In this document: piece by piece, positions 62,701-64,000 of the stretch
Layout of the letters: every line of letters begins with the position of its first letter
Numbering within the stretch: the stretch's first letter is position 1
Notes under the pieces: model-generated
Database searches by the model: none
What the model was told of the DNA's origin: nothing
The model's input: the letters and a program-made list of their open reading frames with translations, nothing else
NCBI RefSeq assembly: GCF_945859705.1
Contig: NC_079137.1
Location: 60,358,552-60,422,551 of the forward strand
Direction: 5' to 3'
Source: Episyrphus balteatus
Taxonomy: Eukaryota; Arthropoda; Insecta; Diptera; Syrphidae
Length of the DNA stretch: 64,000 bases
Made by a program: the position numbers and the translations under genes

Positions 62701-64000
62701 AACCCAATTTTTTCTTATAGACTTTTTTGATCCTAGGTTCTTATCCCAAAAACAAACTTTTTGCCCAGTTTCATGAGTGTAACAATTTTTTTTAATGCCT
62801 ATCATGACTCCTACAATCTTTTTCCAGCTACTCCAAGAATCACAGAAGCTCCATCCGATGTAGATGTTCTAGAAGGTGAAACTGTAAACCTTCCTTGTAA
62901 AGCATCTGGTCGACCAAAAACTATAACAATTTGGGACAAAATTCTATCCGAAGGAATCGTTGCAAACCTTCAAGATGAAATCTCTCAAATGCTCGAAGAA
63001 GAAGCTAGACAAGAACTCTTAGCCAAAGCAAAAATTATGAGTTTCAGAGCAAAACGACATAGCAAAATGTTGCTATCAAACAATCGAACCCGTCGAAGTA
63101 TAGTCATCTCGGATGAAGAAAAAGACGATGATATTGATGTGAATAGTTTGGTTACCGAAACTACATCCTTTATCGATGTCTCATCATCCCCTCCCCCAGA
63201 ATTGCCCAATTTCGAAATAAGCAAAACCGGAGAGCTTGTCATAAAGAATATACAAAAGAGAGATGAGGTAAGTGCTTTCTATATCAATTCTTAATCAAAT
63301 TTCATCTCACACAAAAATCTTCTATTTTAGGGTTGGTATGCATGCACAGCTATAAACGAAGCTGGTAGTGTGGTCAAGAAAATCTTCATTCATGTCAAAT
63401 CACCAACAGATCCTGAGGGAGATTTTCAAATTCCCGAATCATTTAATAGTCGTTGGGAGAACACCCAAAATATTCTTATTACCACAGTTATACCAGTTTC
63501 ATCGAGCACTCTAGATGTTACCTGGGAATATGCTCAAACAAATCTATTCCCTAGCAAGGGAATAACTTTATACTACCGTCCGATATATCTAAATGGAGCT
63601 GAAGTGCGTATTCTATCGAAAGAATACCTATCGACTGGGACTTCTTTTGAAAAGAAAACCCATCGTTTGGAGGATTTGAAACCGTATACAAATTATGAAA
63701 TATTTGCAACTGTTCCCAAAGGTCTTGGTGGAACTATATCGAATTTGAGAAAAGGAAAAACTCTTGATGGGCCACCATCGGCACCACCAACAGATGTTAG
63801 GGTTGGGGTTATAAATAATACAGCGGCATATGTTAGATGGTCTCCACCGCCAACACATTTGATTAATGGTGAACTGACGGGATATAAAGTTAGTTTTTTT
63901 TTTATGATTTACTTGATTTTTGTTCCAAAAATAATCGCAACCTTCTTTCAATTTTTTTAAGATTCAAATAAAATCGAATGTTACCAACAAACTACTGGGA
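17616..64000 (+). CDS. Roundabout (Robo)-like Ig/FN3 cell-surface receptor, N-terminal part
   Basis: Exons 17616-17700, 60380-60566, 60633-60887, 60944-61341, 62828-63267, 63331-63888 and 63962-64000 join in phase to 654 residues; the gene runs off the window. Residues 1-29 are a signal peptide (KRR, a hydrophobic core, then V-N-A). Ig1 (about 33-126; Cys54, Trp66, Cys106) contains PRILEHPADA, LNCKATGRPQP and GSLFFLR. Ig2 (about 129-219) has LKDDFRSEPSD and PPRGIPEPSVLWYKDG. These are hallmarks of Robo Ig1-Ig2, the Slit-binding end. Ig3 (Cys243, Trp255, Cys290) follows, then Ig4 (Cys332, Trp344, Cys460) with a large insertion. FN3 domains start near 490 and 603; Robo's Ig5 is absent. Known Robo proteins are membrane axon-guidance receptors for Slit; the same role here is inferred. 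A divergent paralogue is more likely than the standard robo1/2/3. Confidence 0.88.
17881..18143 (-). mobile_element. 263-bp hAT-like MITE, copy 3, in intron 1, inverted relative to copy 2
   Basis: Same element in reverse orientation, flanked by a perfect 8-bp duplication GGTATAGG (17,873-17,880 and 18,144-18,151). With copy 2 it brackets the signal-peptide exon as a 263-bp inverted pair separated by 438 bp. The 180-residue frame at 17,834-18,376 is read through this element and is not a gene. Confidence 0.93.
18152..20297. other. Intron 1, segment without identified elements
   Basis: AT-rich with homopolymer runs and a short (AC)n tract near 19,045-19,060. I see no gene. Confidence 0.5.
20298..20541. 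mobile_element. 244-bp MITE with GTGCCTGGC ends
   Basis: Ends GTGCCTGGCTTCACAGTGAT and the complement of GTGCCTGGCTACACGGTGAT pair over about 30 bp (continuing into TTTTTnAATCG). Flanking ATT on both sides (20,295-20,297 and 20,542-20,544) is a probable 3-bp duplication. The 87-residue frame at 20,329-20,592 lies within it and is not coding. Confidence 0.78.
20545..22875. other. Intron 1, segment without identified elements
   Basis: AT-rich. The motif TGTCA and its complement recur often between 21.2 and 22.7 kb, but without regular spacing. No exon is supported. Confidence 0.45.
22876..23116. repeat. Possible 241-bp MITE with AGGCCCAAC ends
   Basis: AGGCCCAACTATAACAG (22,876) is mirrored by CTATTATGGTTGGACCT ending at 23,116. 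No clear duplication is seen. A further TTGGACCTTA near 22,508 may be another end of the same family. Confidence 0.45.
23117..23967. other. Intron 1, segment without identified elements
   Basis: AT-rich, with a C-rich patch near 23,290-23,320 (TTGGTCCCCCATTTGGCCCC). No gene seen. Confidence 0.4.
23968..24623. mobile_element. 656-bp MITE (GCTGGGTACACACTAGG ends) with a nested insertion
   Basis: Left end GCTGGGTACACACTAGGTTG and right end complementary to GCTGGGTCCACACTAGGTTG pair over about 35 bp, including GTTCAACA. Flanks are TTAA on the left and ATTAA on the right, so the exact duplication is unclear. A second element (24,028-24,470) lies inside, so the outer element is the older one. Confidence 0.75.
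24028..24470. mobile_element. Nested MITE with CGTTCCTTTGG ends
   Basis: CCACGTTCCTTTGGATGTAG (24,028) is mirrored by ACTACCACCTCCAATGGAT (24,452-24,470). Internally TAGACTAATCAAAAAT and AATGAGTA also resemble each other inverted. It belongs to the same family as the repeats at 8.48-8.77 and, more distantly, 55.61-55.75 kb. Confidence 0.6.
24624..30899. other. Intron 1, long segment of AT-rich DNA
   Basis: No exon found. It holds long A/T runs, degenerate repeats near 27,540-27,740 (two units of about 110 bp with CTCATAAACGG...AAACGAT and GTGGACAAACGA), and one dispersed motif copy at 29,139-29,161. The small open frames are AT-biased. Confidence 0.45.
27540..27740. repeat. Two degenerate units of about 110 bp
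   Basis: Each unit has TATCTC(C/A)TAA(A/G)CGG, a gap, AAACGATnATnTTTGnTAT, GAACTC(A/G)A(A/G)GTGGACAAACGA. The TATCTC...ACGG...CGAT pattern is also seen after the TCTG tract near 56.1 kb. Confidence 0.5.
31100..31760. repeat. Degenerate tandem repeat of about 130 bp
   Basis: At least four units share the order A-C-C-C-C-A-A-A-T-C-A-A-T-T-T-T-G-A-like core, a TTTCAAnnAT(C/T)GTAT segment, GA(A/G)CTGAAA and TTTGTACAT (near 31,168, 31,300, 31,420 and 31,700). Similarity between units is low, so the array is old. Confidence 0.55.
33170..33640. other. GC-richer island in intron 1
   Basis: Composition is much less AT-biased than its surroundings, and open frames of 68-109 codons overlap on both strands. 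Because they are mutually exclusive, I read this as conserved or functional non-coding DNA, possibly an enhancer, rather than an exon. No known protein domain is seen in any frame. Confidence 0.3.
38570..39060. other. GC-richer island in intron 1
   Basis: It includes CCCCGCCCGGGCGCC (38,728-38,742), the most GC-rich run in the intron, next to (CAG)n and (GAT)n tracts. No protein frame is convincing. A regulatory element is possible. Confidence 0.3.
39380..40405. repeat. Degenerate satellite, units of about 243-274 bp with a palindromic core
   Basis: Units start near 39,460, 39,734, 39,977 and 40,250, with partial units at both ends. Each begins TTATACCAGTTGCTTGACTG followed by GTATAA, a palindrome (TTATACCAGT...ACTGGTATAA). 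Each also carries GTAGGCC(A/T)C, TCTCCTTCAT and CTGGTCTAAAACTAACTGC segments. The minus-strand open frames at 39.5-40.2 kb resemble each other only because the DNA is repeated. Confidence 0.85.
40406..42209. other. Intron 1, segment without exons
   Basis: AT-rich; one dispersed motif copy (41,518-41,541) followed by a T run. No gene seen. Confidence 0.45.
42210..42278 (+). repeat. Direct duplication of about 35 bp
   Basis: AATTTAAATTGTTACATTTC TTG(A/G)CTCCTTAA occurs twice in a row, ending just before the adjacent MITE. Confidence 0.8.
42286..42734. mobile_element. 449-bp MITE with GGGCAGGTTC ends
   Basis: Left end GGGCAGGTTCAGAAACGTTA and right end complementary to GGGCACGTTCAGGAAATATT pair imperfectly over about 27 bp. 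ATT flanks both sides (42,283-42,285 and 42,735-42,737). No open reading frame of note is inside. Confidence 0.72.
43440..43670 (+). repeat. Degenerate (CCACTTG)-like short tandem repeat
   Basis: A run of CACTTG/CACTT/AACTTG variants at 7-14 bp spacing (for example GCCACTTGCCGCTTG, then CCACTTGTCACTTTTCACTT). Decays towards its 3' end. The 90-residue frame here reflects the repeat. Confidence 0.7.
43742..44345. mobile_element. 604-bp foldback (FB-like) element made of 15-bp repeats
   Basis: The left arm is a tandem run of CAAAATTCTGCTTTT (about 43,751-43,850). The right arm is its inverted run, AAAAGCAGAATTTTG (about 44,190-44,320). The tips GGGTCAAAATTCTG and CAGAATTTTGACCC match. A perfect 8-bp TCTAAAAC flanks the element (43,734-43,741 and 44,346-44,353). 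This is the architecture of foldback transposons; Drosophila FB elements likewise have short-tandem-repeat inverted arms. No transposase is encoded in the centre. Confidence 0.85.
44354..46595. other. Intron 1, segment without exons
   Basis: AT-rich with a more balanced patch near 44,980-45,400 (including CGTCGTCGTC near 45,190). No gene seen. Confidence 0.4.
46600..46880. mobile_element. 281-bp piggyBac-like MITE
   Basis: Ends CCCTCTGTCGGCACA and the complement of CCCTCTGTAGGCACA. TTAA precedes the left end and TTGA follows the right end, a TTAA duplication with one substitution. It differs from the MITE at 14.3 kb in its terminal sequence. Confidence 0.75.
46885..49399. other. Intron 1, segment without exons
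   Basis: AT-rich; no repeat or exon I can support. Confidence 0.4.
49400..50150. other. GC-richer island with overlapping open frames in intron 1
   Basis: Several frames of 66-153 codons overlap on both strands here, the largest such cluster in the intron. It contains CCCTACCCTACCCTACC and GTCGTCGTAGTCG motifs. None of the translations shows a recognisable domain, and none is flanked by clear splice sites in phase with the Robo-like gene. An enhancer or alternative promoter is more likely than an exon. Confidence 0.3.
50151..55608. other. Intron 1, segment without exons
   Basis: AT-rich with many long A or T runs; dispersed motif copies at 51,770-51,792 and 52,961-52,981; a (CGT)n tract at 53,592-53,617. 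No exon supported. Confidence 0.4.
55609..55746. mobile_element. 138-bp almost fully palindromic MITE
   Basis: AGCTGCGTTCCTTTGGGAAC at the left is mirrored by TTCCCAAAGGAACGCAGCT at the right, and pairing continues through ATCTACTGCTTAGTACTTAA and AGTAGTT to the centre. ATT flanks both ends (55,606-55,608 and 55,747-55,749). The transcript would form a near-perfect hairpin of about 65 bp per arm. Confidence 0.85.
55902..56180 (+). repeat. (TCTG)n tract followed by a repeat body
   Basis: An interrupted (TCTG)n microsatellite (55,902-55,959) runs into TATAAGGAGCTACAGCCTAA, ACGGATGGACCGATTAATG and then ATCTCAAAAACGGCTCCAAC. This layout is common in dispersed insect repeats where a microsatellite marks one end. 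Related TATCTC...CGAT phrases recur to about 56.6 kb. Confidence 0.65.
56181..57827. other. Intron 1, AT-rich segment
   Basis: Decayed copies of the repeat above to about 56.6 kb, then featureless AT-rich DNA. No gene seen. Confidence 0.4.
57828..59278. mobile_element. 1.45-kb foldback element with arms of about 360-375 bp
   Basis: GGGAACCCGGCCGAACAGCT at the left tip is mirrored at the right tip. Pairing continues over the arms (57,828-58,203 and 58,917-59,278), including TTGCCGGTGTTGCCGT, AAAGATTGTCnnGG and CGGCAACACCTACAATATT segments. TA lies on each side (or TTA/TAA). The unpaired centre of about 0.7 kb has no transposase. The superfamily is not clear. Confidence 0.82.
59279..60379. other. 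Last part of intron 1
   Basis: AT-rich, with one dispersed motif copy at 60,128-60,150. It ends in a strong polypyrimidine tract and CAG before exon 2. The minus-strand frame at 59,735-60,007 shows no known domain. Confidence 0.45.
60380..60566 (+). CDS. Robo-like exon 2: first half of Ig1
   Basis: It encodes AQQRPRILEHPADAIAARDE, then LTLNCKATGRPQPDISWYHN and ILPEGSLFFLR. The first Cys and the core Trp are present. The PRI-x-EHP start and SLFFLR before the splice site match Robo Ig1 and its exon border. Enters phase 1, leaves phase 2 at GTAAGT. Confidence 0.93.
60633..60887 (+). CDS. Robo-like exon 3: end of Ig1 and first half of Ig2
   Basis: It completes Ig1 (DAGIYWCEAKSSAG) and opens Ig2 with LLKDDFRSEPSDSIALVGG and MNCTPPRGIPEPSVLWYKDG. 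The L-(R/K)-D-D-F-R linker is a Robo signature. Introns on both sides are short (66 and 56 bp). Confidence 0.95.
60944..61341 (+). CDS. Robo-like exon 4: end of Ig2 and all of Ig3
   Basis: It encodes GGSLMISEVQVSDAGKYECS, closing Ig2, then a complete Ig3 from PPYIVRGPTD to GGNISLSIKLSVF with Cys243, Trp255 and Cys290 and the D-x-G-x-Y-x-C motif. It leaves phase 1 at GTAAGT; the next intron is 1.49 kb. Confidence 0.95.
61376..62798 (-). repeat. Foldback repeat array, copy B (inverse of the copy at 4.4-5.7 kb)
   Basis: Six AAAACACC(C/T)TTTCA cores (about 61,597-62,420) are the complement of the GAAAGGGTGTTTTTT cores in copy A at similar spacing. 62,520-62,798 matches the complement of 4373-4700. 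At its left a short stretch in the opposite sense (GTTAAAGGGTG near 61,416) and a hairpin with GATCCCAAAAAGCC form the turn, showing that the full element is a large palindrome. Confidence 0.87.
62203..62299. repeat. Near-perfect palindrome inside foldback copy B
   Basis: AGGTCCATTTTCTTCACTCG GAGTTGAAC at the left is mirrored exactly at the right, and AACTTGAGAATTTTTA continues to the centre at about 62,250, with one small mismatch zone. Copy A has no equivalent, so it is either an inserted mini-element or a local inverted duplication. Confidence 0.85.
62828..63267 (+). CDS. Robo-like exon 5: Ig4 with a large insertion
   Basis: It starts TPRITEAPSDVDVLEGETVN with LPCKASGRPK and ITIW (Cys332, Trp344), then departs from any Ig pattern for about 75-90 residues. 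It returns at FEISKTGELVIKNIQKRDE, the E-F strands of a Robo Ig4. The insertion holds a Glu-rich helix-like stretch, R-A-K-R (382-385), R-T-R-R-S (395-399), an acidic run DEEKDDDID and a Ser/Thr/Pro-rich end. Both sides are in phase and the frame is open for the whole 440 nt. Confidence 0.9.
63331..63888 (+). CDS. Robo-like exon 6: end of Ig4, FN3-1 and start of FN3-2
   Basis: GWYACTAINEAGSVVKKIFI closes Ig4. A Pro/Asp-rich linker leads to a first FN3 domain (LDVTWEYAQ, YYRPIYLNG, LKPYTNYEIFATVP) and the next begins PPSAPPTDVRVGVINN with VRWSPPP and GELTGYK. No fifth Ig domain intervenes. It leaves phase 0 at GTTAGT. Confidence 0.93.
63962..64000 (+). CDS. Robo-like exon 7, start only (cut by the window end)
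   Basis: After a T-rich acceptor ending TTTTTTTAAG the frame continues GYK|IQIKSNVTNKLLG, the C' strand of FN3-2, in phase 0. Confidence 0.75.
   Translation, partial: MQIKSNVTNKLLG

Larger units (their letters stand above)
61342..62827 (+). other. Intron 4 of the Robo-like gene, filled by foldback array copy B
   Basis: The intron is almost entirely repeat. The short open frames in it (61,787-62,044; 62,093-62,302; 62,590-62,805) are read from the repeat. Confidence 0.85.

Overview
The window looks like nuclear DNA of an insect, most likely a fly (Diptera). It is strongly AT-rich, coding exons are split by GT-AG introns (many only 55-65 bp, others several kb to tens of kb), and most of the sequence is non-coding and full of small inverted-repeat transposons. 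There is no bacterial gene organisation, CRISPR array or operon. The species cannot be named from what is visible.

Region 1 (about 1.35-9.27 kb, + strand) holds the 3' part of one gene. Seven joined exons encode 1,133 residues and the 5' end lies outside the window. The protein repeats one module about five times, each centred on an (A/I)-x-W-K...F-Y-L-(F/Y)-D-P-like motif. Its introns contain a foldback repeat array and MITE fragments.

Region 2 (about 9.3-17.2 kb) is intergenic. It carries a Tc1/mariner-like element, a piggyBac-like MITE, a Harbinger-like MITE and a hAT-like MITE, each with readable terminal inverted repeats and target-site duplications.

Region 3 (17.6-64.0 kb, + strand) is a second gene: a Roundabout (Robo)-like immunoglobulin/fibronectin-III receptor. 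A signal-peptide exon at 17,616-17,700 is followed by an intron of about 42.7 kb. Exons 2-7 (60,380 to the window end) encode four Ig domains and the start of the FN3 region; the gene continues past the window. Joining exons 1 and 2 in phase creates a textbook signal-peptidase site (V-N-A|Q-Q), which supports the long intron. The fourth Ig domain carries an insertion of about 75-90 residues with two furin-type basic motifs, and the usual fifth Ig domain of Robo is absent.

The giant intron contains no further convincing coding exon. It holds foldback elements (43.7-44.3 and 57.8-59.3 kb), nested MITEs (24.0-24.6 kb), a degenerate satellite (39.4-40.4 kb), a second copy of the foldback array seen in gene 1, and several GC-richer islands that may be regulatory. 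The most distinctive point is a pair of nearly identical 263-bp hAT-like MITEs in opposite orientation flanking exon 1 of the Robo-like gene.
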